A stretch of DNA of 64,000 nucleotides from Frateuria edaphi (GTDB taxonomy: Bacteria; Pseudomonadota; Gammaproteobacteria; Xanthomonadales; Rhodanobacteraceae), in NCBI RefSeq assembly GCF_021117405.1, contig NZ_CP088251.1, positions 1,488,001 through 1,552,000 of the forward strand, written 5' to 3'. Of this stretch, positions 44,377 to 55,708 are shown one piece after another. The position numbers and the translations under genes were made by a program. The notes below the pieces were generated by a model, which saw nothing but the letters and a program-made list of their open reading frames with translations, made no database searches and had not been told where the DNA came from. Every line of letters begins with the position of its first letter. The first letter of the stretch is position 1.

Positions 44377-45837
44377 TTAGTTGGCGGCTGAGCTCGATGC
44401 CTTGCGCAACTGACTGTGCCGACGGCCGTAGGCGAAGTAGATGACCATGCCGATCACCGTCCAGATGCCCAGCATCAGCCACTGATACCAGTTCTCCCAG
44501 TACAGCAGCATCAGGCAGCTCAGCACGCCCAGCGTGCAGACCACTGGCGCCCACGGCACGCGGAACGTGCGCGGCAGTTCCGGCTGGGTATGGCGCAGGA
44601 TCAGCACGCCCGCGCAGACCGCAACGAACGCGATCAGCGTGCCCATCGAGACCAGGTCACCCAGGATGTCGAGCGGGAATACCGCGGCCAGCGCGGCGAT
44701 GCCCAGGCCGGTGATCACCGTGTTGATGTGCGGCGTGCGGTAGCGCGGATGGATCTTCGCGAATACCGGCGGCAACAAGCCGTCGCGGCCCATGATCATG
44801 AAGATGCGCGGCTGCGCGATGATCATTACCAGTACCACGGATGACAGGCCGATCAACGCGCCGACCTCGACCAGCCAGCGCAGCCATTCCAGTTCGGCAT
44901 GCGCCTTGACCGCCGTGACCACCGGCTCGGCCGTGCCCAGCAGCTTGAATGGCAGCAGGCCGGTGATCACCGCTGCCATGCCCACGTAGAGCACGGTGCA
45001 GATGGCAAGCGAGGCGATCGTGGCGATCGGGAGGTCGCGCTGCGGGTTTTTCGCTTCCTGTGCCGCGGTCGAGGTGGCCTCGAAGCCGATGTAGGCGAAG
45101 AACACCAGGGTGGACGCCCGCATGATGCCTGACCAGCCGTAGGTTTCCGGCCCTTCGTTAGCCGGGATGAACGGGTGCCACAGCTCCGGATTCACGTAGC
45201 GCCAGCCGGCGACGATCACCACCACGATCAGGCCGACCTTGAGCAGCACCATGGCGACGTTGGCGCCGCTGGATTCGCGGATGCCCACGTAGCAAAGCCA
45301 GGTCAGCGCCAGCACGATCGCGACCGCGGGCAGGTTGAACAAGGCGCCGGTTCTCACCAGATGTCCGCCCGTGTAGGCAAGGGGCGCGGTCGTGAGCGCG
45401 GCGGGCAGGTGGATGCCGACATGGTCGAGCAGGCTGACGAAATACCCCGTCCAGCTGACCGCGACCGCCGAGGCCGATACGCCGTACTCGAGCACCATGT
45501 TCCAGCCGATAAACCAGGCGACCAGTTCGCCCAGCGTTGCGTAGGCATAGGAATAGGAGCTGCCCGACATCGGGATCAGCGTGGCGAATTCCGCATAGCA
45601 CAGCGCGGTAAAGCTGCAGCACACTGCAGCGATGACGAAGGCGAGGATCACCGCCGGGCCGGCGTGCTCGGCCGCGGCCTGCCCCGTGATCACGAAGATG
45701 CCGCCGCCGATCACCGCGCCGATGCCCAGCGCGGTCAGCCCCCAGGGGCCCAGCGTGCGGCGAAGGCCGGGACCGTGCGAGTCGTCGACGTCGGAGAAAT
45801 CGGTCTTGCGGGCGAGCAGTTGCTTCAGCATGGGCAT
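44377..45837 (-). CDS. APC-family amino acid permease (cationic amino acid transporter-like)
   Basis: 486 residues from the ATG at 45837 with about 12 hydrophobic helices. Helix 1 has the amino-acid/polyamine/organocation motif IGAVIGGGIFVITG and later FFAYIGFEATSTAAQEAKNP, RIFMIMGRDGLLP and KIHPRYRTPH, as in YfnA/CAT-type exchangers. It transports amino acids across the inner membrane; substrate unknown. Starts at 45831 or 45846 are also possible. It is the second of two similar permease genes in tandem; they share the same motifs but differ clearly, so this is an old duplication. A hairpin lies between them. Confidence 0.88.
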   Translation of the reverse strand: MPMLKQLLARKTDFSDVDDSHGPGLRRTLGPWGLTALGIGAVIGGGIFVITGQAAAEHAGPAVILAFVIAAVCCSFTALCYAEFATLIPMSGSSYSYAYATLGELVAWFIGWNMVLEYGVSASAVAVSWTGYFVSLLDHVGIHLPAALTTAPLAYTGGHLVRTGALFNLPAVAIVLALTWLCYVGIRESSGANVAMVLLKVGLIVVVIVAGWRYVNPELWHPFIPANEGPETYGWSGIMRASTLVFFAYIGFEATSTAAQEAKNPQRDLPIATIASLAICTVLYVGMAAVITGLLPFKLLGTAEPVVTAVKAHAELEWLRWLVEVGALIGLSSVVLVMIIAQPRIFMIMGRDGLLPPVFAKIHPRYRTPHINTVITGLGIAALAAVFPLDILGDLVSMGTLIAFVAVCAGVLILRHTQPELPRTFRVPWAPVVCTLGVLSCLMLLYWENWYQWLMLGIWTVIGMVIYFAYGRRHSQLRKASSSAAN

Positions 45838-45850
45838 TCCGGACATGAAA

Positions 45851-45874
45851 CCGGCACGGTTTTCACCGTGCCGG
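45851..45874 (-). terminator. Hairpin between tandem permease genes
   Basis: CCGGCACGGT (45851-45860) and ACCGTGCCGG (45865-45874) form a perfect 10-bp stem with a four-base loop, 30 bases after the upstream permease stop and just before the start region of the next one. Only a short T run follows on the minus strand. It probably ends or attenuates transcription between the two genes. Confidence 0.6.
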
Positions 45875-45904
45875 CAGGGTTTCACTGGAGAGGCGACGCC
45901 AACG

Positions 45905-47401
45905 TCAGACCGGTTCGGTGCCGTTGGCCAAATGGCTCTTGCGGTACCCGTAGAGGTAGTACACGACCAGACCCACAGCCGCCCAGCCGAAGAACACGTA
46001 CATGGTCACCTTCGACAGATTCAGGAAAAGCAGCAGGCAGCCCAGGACGGCGAGAGGGCAGACGATCCAGGCAAACGGGGTGCGGAACGACCGCGGACGA
46101 TGAGGCTGCTTGACGCGCAGGATAAGCACGCCCAGCGCCACCATCATGAACGCGAACAGCGTGCCGGAATTGGTCACGTCCGCCAGCGCGCCCACCGGGA
46201 ACATCGCGCCGAACAGAGACACGAAGACGCCGGTGATCATCGTGATCACGTGAGGCGTGTGGTAGCGCGGGTGGATCTTCGCCAGCGAGCTCGGCAGCAG
46301 GCCATCGCGGGCCATGGTGAAGAAGATGCGGGTCTGGCCGTAGGTCATCGTCAGGATGACCGAGGGCAACGCGAGGCTGGCCGCCGCGCCGATGAAGTTG
46401 CCCCACCACGGATGGTCGAGCAGCCGCACCGCATGGGCCAGCGCTTCCTTGCTGCAAACAAGCGCCTGGGACGCCTGGCACGCAGCGGCCATGGCGGGGG
46501 TGCCCGGCTGGATCGCGGACCCGTCCGGGGCGACCACCGGCTGCGCGCCGACGGAGCCGATAGCGCCATAGCTCACCAGCAGGTAGTAGACCGTACATAC
46601 GCCGAGTGCGCCGAGCAGGCCGATCGGGATGTTGCGGTTGGGATTCTTGGTTTCCTCGGCCGCCGTGGAGATGGCATCGAATCCGACGTAGGCGAAGAAG
46701 ATCGAAGCCGCGGCGCCAAGCACGCCGATGCCGCCCATCGGGCTGCCCCAGCCGTTGGGCGTGAAGGGCTGGAAGTTGGCGTCCTGGACGCGCGGCAGCG
46801 CAATGATGATGAAGACCGTCAGGGCGATCACTTTGATCAGCACGAGCACGGCATTGACCTTGGCCGATTTGCTGGTGCCCACGACGAGCAGGGCGGTGAT
46901 GACCAGGCCGATCAGGCAGGCAAAAAGGTTGAAGCCGCCGCCATCCAGCGGACCGACGCGGAGGAACATCGGCAACCCGAGCCCGCGGCTGGCCAGGAGC
47001 CCGTTGAAATAGCCGGCCCAGCCCACGCACACGGTGCTGGCGGCAATCGTGTACTCCAGTACGAGCGCCCAGCCCACGACCCAGGCGAGCCCTTCGCCCA
47101 TCACGCCATAGGTATAGGTGTAGGCCGATCCGGCGACCGGCACCATGGAGGCAAGCTCTGCGTAGGCAAGCGCGGCCAGGCCGCAGACGACGGCGGCGAT
47201 GATGAAGGAAATCATCATGCCGGGGCCGGCTTTCTGGCCCGCTTCAGCGGTGAGCACGAAAATGCCGGTGCCGATGATCGCGCCAATGCCCAGCATGGTG
47301 AGCTGGAACGGACCGAGCTGGCGGACGAGGGATTTCTTTTCGGCGGTAGCGAGAATCTGGTCGAGCGGCTTGACGCGCTTAAACAGCATAGCGTTCCCCA
47401 T
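45905..47401 (-). CDS. APC-family amino acid permease (YfnA/CAT-like)
   Basis: 498 residues with about 12 helices. Motifs IGAIIGTGIFVLTAEAG in helix 1, FFAYVGFDAISTAAEETKNP, RIFFTMARDGLLP and KIHPRYHTPH match cationic/neutral amino acid transporters of the APC superfamily. Compared with its neighbour it has an insert of about 40 residues with two Cys (CQASQALVC) in an external loop after the seventh helix. An ATG at 47389 is an alternative start. The pair suggests uptake or exchange of several amino acids, but no catabolic genes adjoin. Confidence 0.88.
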   Translation of the reverse strand: MGNAMLFKRVKPLDQILATAEKKSLVRQLGPFQLTMLGIGAIIGTGIFVLTAEAGQKAGPGMMISFIIAAVVCGLAALAYAELASMVPVAGSAYTYTYGVMGEGLAWVVGWALVLEYTIAASTVCVGWAGYFNGLLASRGLGLPMFLRVGPLDGGGFNLFACLIGLVITALLVVGTSKSAKVNAVLVLIKVIALTVFIIIALPRVQDANFQPFTPNGWGSPMGGIGVLGAAASIFFAYVGFDAISTAAEETKNPNRNIPIGLLGALGVCTVYYLLVSYGAIGSVGAQPVVAPDGSAIQPGTPAMAAACQASQALVCSKEALAHAVRLLDHPWWGNFIGAAASLALPSVILTMTYGQTRIFFTMARDGLLPSSLAKIHPRYHTPHVITMITGVFVSLFGAMFPVGALADVTNSGTLFAFMMVALGVLILRVKQPHRPRSFRTPFAWIVCPLAVLGCLLLFLNLSKVTMYVFFGWAAVGLVVYYLYGYRKSHLANGTEPV

Positions 47402-47550
47402 GAAAGACGGCGTGCTCCCCGACCCTTGCGTTAGCCACGCGTTGAGCCGATGTGACGGGCAACCTTAGCCGAGCGTGACTGGGGGTACAAGCGCCACGAG
47501 ACATGCGTGGACGCCGTTAGAATCGCCGTTTGACCACCGCCCGAACCATC

Positions 47551-48096
47551 ATGCCCGAAACATCGACCTGCCGGCTTGGCGACGCGCTGCACCGACATGG
47601 ACTGGCCTGTCCGGATGACCCGTGTGTGAGCGGGTTCCTGCAGTTCCTGGCCAGCGCGGATGAGGTATTCGAGCGCTCGCACCCGCCCGGGCATTTCACC
47701 GGTTCGGCCTGGCTGGTGAGCGCCGATGGCGAGCGCGTGCTGTTGACGCATCACCGCAAGCTCGGCCGCTGGTTGCAACTGGGCGGCCATGCCGAGGGTG
47801 ATCGCGACCTCGCGCGTGTCGCATTGCGCGAGGCGGAGGAGGAATCCGGTCTGGGCAACCTCGTCGTGGAACCGGAGATCTTCGATCTGGATCGCCACCT
47901 GATTCCCGCTCGTGGCGAGGTACCGGCGCATTGGCACTTCGACGTGCGCTACGTCGTGCGCGCGACAGGCAGCGAAGCGTTTGCCGTCAGTGAGGAGTCT
48001 CTGGATCTGGCCTGGCGATCCATCCGGACCATCGCACAGGACCCGCAGGCGGACGCATCGTTGCGGCGCATGGCGCAGCGATGGCTCGCCCGCTAG
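47551..48096 (+). CDS. Nudix hydrolase
   Basis: 181 residues from the ATG at 47551; a TTG at 47530 in frame is an alternative. The Nudix helix is GGHAEGDRDLARVALREAEE continuing ESGL (residues 78-101). The R-E-A-E-E-E-S-G core that holds the metal ligands is intact, but the first Glu of the GX5EX7REUXEEXGU consensus is replaced by Arg85. HHRKLGRWLQLGGH before the box resembles a subgroup annotated as nucleoside-diphosphate-X hydrolases. Substrate cannot be predicted. It runs convergent to the dioxygenase gene, 16 bases away. Confidence 0.85.
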   Translation: MPETSTCRLGDALHRHGLACPDDPCVSGFLQFLASADEVFERSHPPGHFTGSAWLVSADGERVLLTHHRKLGRWLQLGGHAEGDRDLARVALREAEEESGLGNLVVEPEIFDLDRHLIPARGEVPAHWHFDVRYVVRATGSEAFAVSEESLDLAWRSIRTIAQDPQADASLRRMAQRWLAR

Positions 48097-48112
48097 AAGC
48101 CACCATGGAAGA

Positions 48113-48640
48113 TCAGGCCGATTCGTAGCGCGCAGGTGCCGGATTGAGATGTCCGCAGGCGTCGCAGGTGCGGGCATCGCGCGACCCATAGAAGCGATCG
48201 AACACCGGCGGGAAGTCCTGCTCGATGCTCTGCAGGGTGAAATATTCCTCGTACAGCTTGTGGTTGCAGCGTTCGCAGAACCACAGCAGGCCATCCTGCT
48301 CCCCGGTGACGCGCCGGCGTTCGATCACCAGGCCGACCGACTCGGGCATGCGCTGCGGCGAATGCGGCACGCGCGGCGGCAGGTAAAACACTTCGCCCGC
48401 GCGAATGGGGATGTCGCGCGCGACACCTTCGTCCTGCACCTTGAGCACCATCTCGCCCTCGAGCTGGTAGAAGAATTCGGGGCCTTCGTCGTGATGGTAG
48501 TCGGTGCGAGCGTTCGGGCCGCCGACGATCATGACGATGAAGTCGCCGTCCACGATGCATTTGTTGCCGACGGGCGGCTTGAGCAGGTGGCGGTGTTCGT
48601 CGATCCAGCGTTGCAGGTCGATGGGCGGAAGCAGGGCCAT
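48113..48640 (-). CDS. nbaC: 3-Hydroxyanthranilate 3,4-dioxygenase
   Basis: 175 residues, bacterial-type single cupin. Catalytic iron ligands are expected at His50, Glu55 and His93 ([12 protein letters not shown] and VPHSP); the second, rubredoxin-like iron site is formed by C122-E-R-C125 and C159-D-A-C162. The enzyme opens 3-hydroxyanthranilate to the semialdehyde that closes into quinolinate, the aerobic kynurenine route to NAD in some bacteria. No other kynurenine gene is next to it here. Confidence 0.93.
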   Translation of the reverse strand: MALLPPIDLQRWIDEHRHLLKPPVGNKCIVDGDFIVMIVGGPNARTDYHHDEGPEFFYQLEGEMVLKVQDEGVARDIPIRAGEVFYLPPRVPHSPQRMPESVGLVIERRRVTGEQDGLLWFCERCNHKLYEEYFTLQSIEQDFPPVFDRFYGSRDARTCDACGHLNPAPARYESA

Positions 48641-48840
48641 GGCTGAGCTCGGCGTGTGGAAAAGCCTACCTTAGCGCCGGAGAGCGGGGCGCGCGCGATG
48701 GCTATCCGGTGACGTTCGGACGGGAGCGAAAAGCTGGCGTCTGAAGCTGCCCTTCGCAATGGCCGCGCCCATGTCGCCGGCGCGGCACAGGACTGGCATG
48801 CCTTGCATGCATGCTGGCCGTGGCGCCTGCCAGCGAGCGG

Positions 48841-50730
48841 TCAGACCTCCAGCGTGGCCAGGTCGCCCTTTTCTTCCAGCCAGCTCTTGCGGTCGCCGGC
48901 GCGTTTCTTGGCCAGCAGCATGTCCATCAGCCTGGCCGTGCCTTCGCTGTCGTCCACGGTCAGCTGCACGAGGCGGCGCGTGTCCGGATGGATGGTCGAT
49001 TCGCGCAGCTGCGCCGGGTTCATCTCACCCAGGCCCTTGAAGCGGGTGACCGAGACCGCGCCCTTCATTTTCTCGCGCTCGATCTTCTGCAGCATCGACT
49101 GTTTCTCGGCCTCATCCAGGCAGTAGAAGACCTGCTTGCCCACGTCCACGCGGAACAGCGGAGGCATCGCCACGAACACGTGCCCCTCGCGCACCAGCGA
49201 GGGGAAGTGACGCAGGAACAACGCCGAGAGCAAGGTGGCGATGTGCAGGCCGTCGGAGTCGGCATCGGCCAAAACGACCACCTTGCCGTAACGCAACCCG
49301 GAGAGGTCGTCCTTGCCTGGGTCGCAGCCGATGGCCACGGCGAGGTTGTGCACCTCCTCGGAGGCGAGCACGGAGGTGGATTCGACCTCCCAGGTGTTCA
49401 GGATCTTGCCGCGCAACGGCAGGATTGCCTGGAACTCCTTGTCGCGTGCCTGCTTGGCGCTGCCACCGGCCGAATCGCCCTCCACCAGGAAAAGCTCGGT
49501 GCGGGTGAGGTCGGTGGCGGTGCAGTCGGCCAGCTTGCCGGGCAGGGCGGGGCCCTGGGTGATCTTCTTGCGCACCACCTGCTTGGCCGCCTTGAGGCGC
49601 GCACTGGCGCGCTCGATCGCCAGTTGGGCGATCCTTTCGCCCAGGTCCACGTGCTGGTTGAGCCACAGGCTGAAGGCATCGTGCACCACGCCCTCGCATA
49701 GTGCCGCGGCGTTGCGCGAGGACAGCCGTTCCTTGGTCTGGCCGGCGAACTGCGGATCCTGCAGCTTGGCCGAGAGCACGAAGGCCAGGCGTTCCCACAC
49801 GTCCTCGGGCGCCAGCTTGACGCCGCGCGGCAGCAGGTTGCGGATGTCGCAGAACTCGCGGATGGCGTTGGTCAGGCCACTGCGCAGGCCGTTGACGTGG
49901 GTGCCGCCCTGCGCGGTGGGGATCAGGTTGACGTAGCTCTCCTGCACCAGCTCGCCTTCGGGCAGCCAGGTGAGGGCGACATCCAGGCCTTCGGTGTCGC
50001 GGGCGACGTGGTGGACGAACAGGTCGGCCGGGATCGCCTCGGCGCCATCGAGCTCGCCGCGCAGGTAATCGCGCAAGCCATCCTCGTAGTACCACTCACT
50101 CGTTTCCCCGCTGGCTTCGTCGACCAGCTTCACGCTCAGGCCGGCGCAGAGCACCGCCTTGGCGCGCAGCAGATGCTTGAGCTTCGGCAGCGAGATTTTC
50201 GGCGAATCGAAATACTTCGGATCGGCCCAGAAGCGCACGGTGGTGCCGGTCTTCCGCTTGGGCACCGAACCGATGACTTCCAGTTCGCTGACGCGGTCGC
50301 CATGCTCGAAGGCCATGCGGTATTCGTTGCCGTCGCGGCGGATGGTTACCTCGACCCGCTGCGACAGCGCGTTGACTACCGACACGCCCACGCCGTGCAG
50401 GCCGCCGGAGAAGTTGTAGTTCTTGCCGCTGAACTTTCCGCCGGCATGCAGGCGGGTGAGGATCAGCTCCACGCCCGGCACGCCTTCCTCCGGATGGATG
50501 TCCACCGGCATGCCGCGGCCGTCGTCGCTGACCTCGACGGAACCGTCAGCGCGCAGTACCACTTCGATGGCCTTGGCGTGCCCCGCCAGCGCCTCGTCCA
50601 CCGAGTTGTCGATGACTTCCTGCGCCAGATGGTTCGGGCGGGAGGTGTCGGTGTACATGCCCGGGCGGCGTTTGACGGGATCGAGGCCGGAAAGGACTTC
50701 GATGTCGGCGGCGTTGTAGCGACTGCTCAT
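48841..50730 (-). CDS. parE: DNA topoisomerase IV subunit B
   Basis: 629 residues, the length of ParE (GyrB is about 800). GHKL ATPase motifs are DNSVDEALAGHA, DDGRGMPVD and GGLHGVGVSVVNAL; the TOPRIM domain has LVEGDSAGGSAKQARD and DADSDGLHI; the C-terminus has RFKGLGEMNPAQL. The heterotetramer with ParC unlinks daughter chromosomes. parC is not in the window. Nothing unusual in the sequence. Confidence 0.95.
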   Translation of the reverse strand: MSSRYNAADIEVLSGLDPVKRRPGMYTDTSRPNHLAQEVIDNSVDEALAGHAKAIEVVLRADGSVEVSDDGRGMPVDIHPEEGVPGVELILTRLHAGGKFSGKNYNFSGGLHGVGVSVVNALSQRVEVTIRRDGNEYRMAFEHGDRVSELEVIGSVPKRKTGTTVRFWADPKYFDSPKISLPKLKHLLRAKAVLCAGLSVKLVDEASGETSEWYYEDGLRDYLRGELDGAEAIPADLFVHHVARDTEGLDVALTWLPEGELVQESYVNLIPTAQGGTHVNGLRSGLTNAIREFCDIRNLLPRGVKLAPEDVWERLAFVLSAKLQDPQFAGQTKERLSSRNAAALCEGVVHDAFSLWLNQHVDLGERIAQLAIERASARLKAAKQVVRKKITQGPALPGKLADCTATDLTRTELFLVEGDSAGGSAKQARDKEFQAILPLRGKILNTWEVESTSVLASEEVHNLAVAIGCDPGKDDLSGLRYGKVVVLADADSDGLHIATLLSALFLRHFPSLVREGHVFVAMPPLFRVDVGKQVFYCLDEAEKQSMLQKIEREKMKGAVSVTRFKGLGEMNPAQLRESTIHPDTRRLVQLTVDDSEGTARLMDMLLAKKRAGDRKSWLEEKGDLATLEV

Positions 50731-50830
50731 GCGTGGGGTCGGTCAGGGGACGGAAACGTTGCAGGATGGCGAGAGGCGGGCGGGGTGGTCAAGCGGGCTT
50801 GCCGCGAAGTGCGCGGCCATCCGTCTTCTG

Positions 50831-50858
50831 CGCCCTCCCCCCGTTGCGGGCGAGGGCG
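50831..50858. repeat. Hairpin of CCCTC/GAGGG type between pepP-like and parE genes
   Basis: CGCCCTC (50831-50837) pairs with GAGGGCG (50852-50858) around a GC-rich inner segment. It lies in the 196-base gap between the pepP-like gene and parE, both on the minus strand, and resembles the family B elements near sdhB. No gene was seen in the gap. Confidence 0.4.
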
Positions 50859-50926
50859 CGATAGGAGGCACCGGAGCGGTGGTGTACTTGCCCCATTCAT
50901 CGGCGACGGAAGCGCTCCTGGCGGAA

Positions 50927-52726
50927 TCACAACGGTGCGCAATGCCGCTCCAGCCACGCCAGGTCCGCATCCTCCAGCAGCGGCGCCAGCGCCGCCCGCA
51001 CGGTGGCGTGATAGTCATCCAGCCAGGCGCGTTCTTCAGGATTGAGCAGGCCCGGTTCCAGTGCGCGGCGATCGAACGGGCACAGTGTTAGCGTTTCGAA
51101 AGCGTAGAACTCGCCGAACTCGGTCTGGTCCGCCTGCACCACCACCGCCAGGTTCTCGTGCCGGATGCCGTGGCGCGCGGGCTTGTAGAGGCCTGGCTCG
51201 ATCGAGGTGATCATCCCCGGTTCCAGCGGCACCAGCGCGCCGTTGGGCGAGGGCGGTCGGATGGAATGCGGGCCTTCGTGCACGTTGAGGAAGTAGCCCA
51301 CGCCGTGGCCCGTGCCGTGTCCATAGTCCAGGCCGCTGGCCCACAGCGGTGCACGCGCCAGCGCATCGAGCTGCGGGCCACTGGCGCCCTTGGGAAAGCG
51401 CGCGCGGGAAAGCGCGATCAGTCCCTTCATCACCAGCGTGGCGTCGCGGCGCTGCTCCGCGGAGGTTTCGCCCAGCGCCAGCACACGCGTGATGTCGGTG
51501 GTGCCGCCCAGGTACTGGCCGCCCGAGTCGACCAGCAGCAGGCCCTTGCGCTGCAAGGTGCTGTGCGCCTCGGGCGTGGCGCGATAGTGCGGCAGGGCGC
51601 CATTGGCCTGGTAACCGGCGATGGTGGCGAAACTTTCGCCGACGAAATCGGGTTGTGCCGAGCGCTCTTCGCGCAGAAGCACGTCGACGTCCAGCTCGGT
51701 CTGGGTCATGCCCGCGGCCAGGCGCTCTTCCAGCCGACGGAAGGCGCGTACCAACGCGGCGCCATCGCGGCGCATCACCTCGCGGATGTGTTCGAGCTCG
51801 GCTTCGGTCTTGCGGGCCTTGAGGGCTGTCGACGGGTTGGGCGCCTCCACGCGGTCGGCCGCCGGTCCGATAGCTTCGGCCACAGTGCAGACGACCCGCG
51901 CCGGATCAAGCAGCAGGCGTGCGCCTTTGCCCAGCTCGGCCAGGGCATCGGTGACGGTGGCGTAGTCGGCGATGCGCACATTGTCGGCCTTGAGTGCGGC
52001 CACCAGCGCATCGGACAGCTTGCCGCGGTCGACGAACAGCGTGGCCGGTCCGTCCGTTTCGACCAGCAGATGGCCCAGAAATACCGGGTTGCATTCCACA
52101 TCGCTGCCGCGCAGGTTGGTCAGCCAGGCTATGTCGTCAAGGCTGGAGACCAGGTGGTGCGTAGCCTGCTGGCGGCGCAGGCTGGCGCGCAGGCGCTCCA
52201 GCTTTTCCGCGCGGGTGCTGCCAGGGTAGCCGGGCGGGTGCTCGAACACCGGCGCCTTGGGCAGGACGGGGCGGTCGGTCCAGATCTCGCCGGGCAGGTC
52301 CAGGTCGGTGCGAACGTGTGCGCCGGCCTCGTCCAGCAGGCCCTCGACCTGCTTGCGGGCGGCGACGGACAGACTGTCCCCGGCCACCGCCAGCATGTCG
52401 CCGCCTTTCAGGTGCTGCTGCAGCCACTGCAGGTGTTCGGGGGCGTGCGAGACCTTCTGCTTCTTGAGCGCCACGCCCGTGCCGGCCAGTTGCTGTTCGG
52501 CCTGGGAGAAATAGCGCGAATCGGTCCACAGGTCGGCCGTGTCGACGGTGACCACCAGCGTGCCGGCCGAGCCGGTGAAGCCGGAAAGCCACTCCCGCGC
52601 GGCCCAGTGGGCGGGCAGGTATTCGGACAGGTGGGGATCGGCGGAAGGGATCAGGCAGGCGGCGACGCCGTGCTTCTGCATGGCCTGGCGCAGGGCGACC
52701 AGGCGGGAGGGGATGGGGTTGGTCAT
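50927..52726 (-). CDS. pepP: Xaa-Pro aminopeptidase, three-domain form
   Basis: 599 residues, the length of the three-domain aminopeptidase P of the eukaryotic XPNPEP1 type rather than the 440-residue E. coli PepP. Two N-terminal creatinase-like domains (about 1-300) precede the M24 pita-bread domain with metal ligands in LLVDSGGQYLGGTTDITR, the catalytic GHGTGHGVGYFLNVHEGP region, ITSIEPGLYKP and ENLAVV, and a C-terminal extension. It removes the first residue from peptides with Pro at position two. The symbol is used loosely for the family. Confidence 0.9.
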   Translation of the reverse strand: MTNPIPSRLVALRQAMQKHGVAACLIPSADPHLSEYLPAHWAAREWLSGFTGSAGTLVVTVDTADLWTDSRYFSQAEQQLAGTGVALKKQKVSHAPEHLQWLQQHLKGGDMLAVAGDSLSVAARKQVEGLLDEAGAHVRTDLDLPGEIWTDRPVLPKAPVFEHPPGYPGSTRAEKLERLRASLRRQQATHHLVSSLDDIAWLTNLRGSDVECNPVFLGHLLVETDGPATLFVDRGKLSDALVAALKADNVRIADYATVTDALAELGKGARLLLDPARVVCTVAEAIGPAADRVEAPNPSTALKARKTEAELEHIREVMRRDGAALVRAFRRLEERLAAGMTQTELDVDVLLREERSAQPDFVGESFATIAGYQANGALPHYRATPEAHSTLQRKGLLLVDSGGQYLGGTTDITRVLALGETSAEQRRDATLVMKGLIALSRARFPKGASGPQLDALARAPLWASGLDYGHGTGHGVGYFLNVHEGPHSIRPPSPNGALVPLEPGMITSIEPGLYKPARHGIRHENLAVVVQADQTEFGEFYAFETLTLCPFDRRALEPGLLNPEERAWLDDYHATVRAALAPLLEDADLAWLERHCAPL

Positions 52727-52761
52727 TCGCCCATGCTATCGCCTTCCATCCTCGATCGGTC

Positions 52762-52779
52762 ACGCCTACCTAGGCGTGC
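52762..52779. promoter_or_regulatory. Perfect palindrome in the pepP-pyrG divergent region
   Basis: CACGCCTA-CC-TAGGCGTG is an 8+8 inverted repeat 36 bases upstream of the pepP-like start and 217 bases before pyrG. It lies in the 269-base divergent spacer and could be a regulator site for either gene or a small hairpin. The spacer contains no supported gene; TAAAAT at 52964-52969 may be the pyrG -10 box. Confidence 0.4.
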
Positions 52780-52965
52780 GGCGCCGGGGTGGAAAACGCT
52801 CCCGGGGCTTTTTCGGGGGCGCCTTCGACTTGGGCGCGGCGCGCCTGCGCCGGGCGAACGATGTGGGGTTATGAGGGACCCGCACCGTGGTTCCACGCCG
52901 CCGGAGAGGCCCAAGCGTGAACCGCACCACCGGAATGTCTCGCCGCCGGGCCCGTCACCCGCTAA

Positions 52966-54669
<1,704 letters not shown>

Positions 54670-54728
54670 TGGCCTTGTCCCACGTGCCTCGTTCCAGATG
54701 AACGGTGTGGCGCCCGACAGAGCGCGGG

Positions 54729-54809
54729 CGTCATTCCCGCGAAAGCGGGAACCCACTTTGCTCTTGGTTATTCCTTTGGAGATGGACTCCCGCTTTCGCG
54801 GGAATGACG
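54729..54809. repeat. Inverted pair of CGTCATTCCCGC-type palindromes (family D)
   Basis: CGTCATTCCCGCGAAAGCGG (with two more bases) at 54729-54750 is repeated exactly in inverse orientation at 54788-54809. Each copy contains its own CCCGC-GAAA-GCGGG hairpin. The pair sits between pyrG and kdsA within the likely operon. The CGTCATTCCCGCGAAAGCGGGAA element is a very common intergenic repeat in GC-rich Proteobacteria. Confidence 0.75.
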
Positions 54810-54861
54810 TCCCGAGGGGTAGCGGCTCGCCGGCCAGGCGATGCACCGACAGGAAATACCT

Positions 54862-55695
<834 letters not shown>

Positions 55696-55708
55696 CCGGG
55701 GGACGAGC

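Noticed and set aside
43828-44444. Short open frames after the HiPIP gene
   Set aside because: They overlap hairpins and AT-rich DNA and have no protein-like features.
45632-47434. A 600-residue plus-strand open frame over both permeases
   Set aside because: Extremely rich in Arg, His, Gln and Asp, as expected from the reverse complement of membrane-protein codons.
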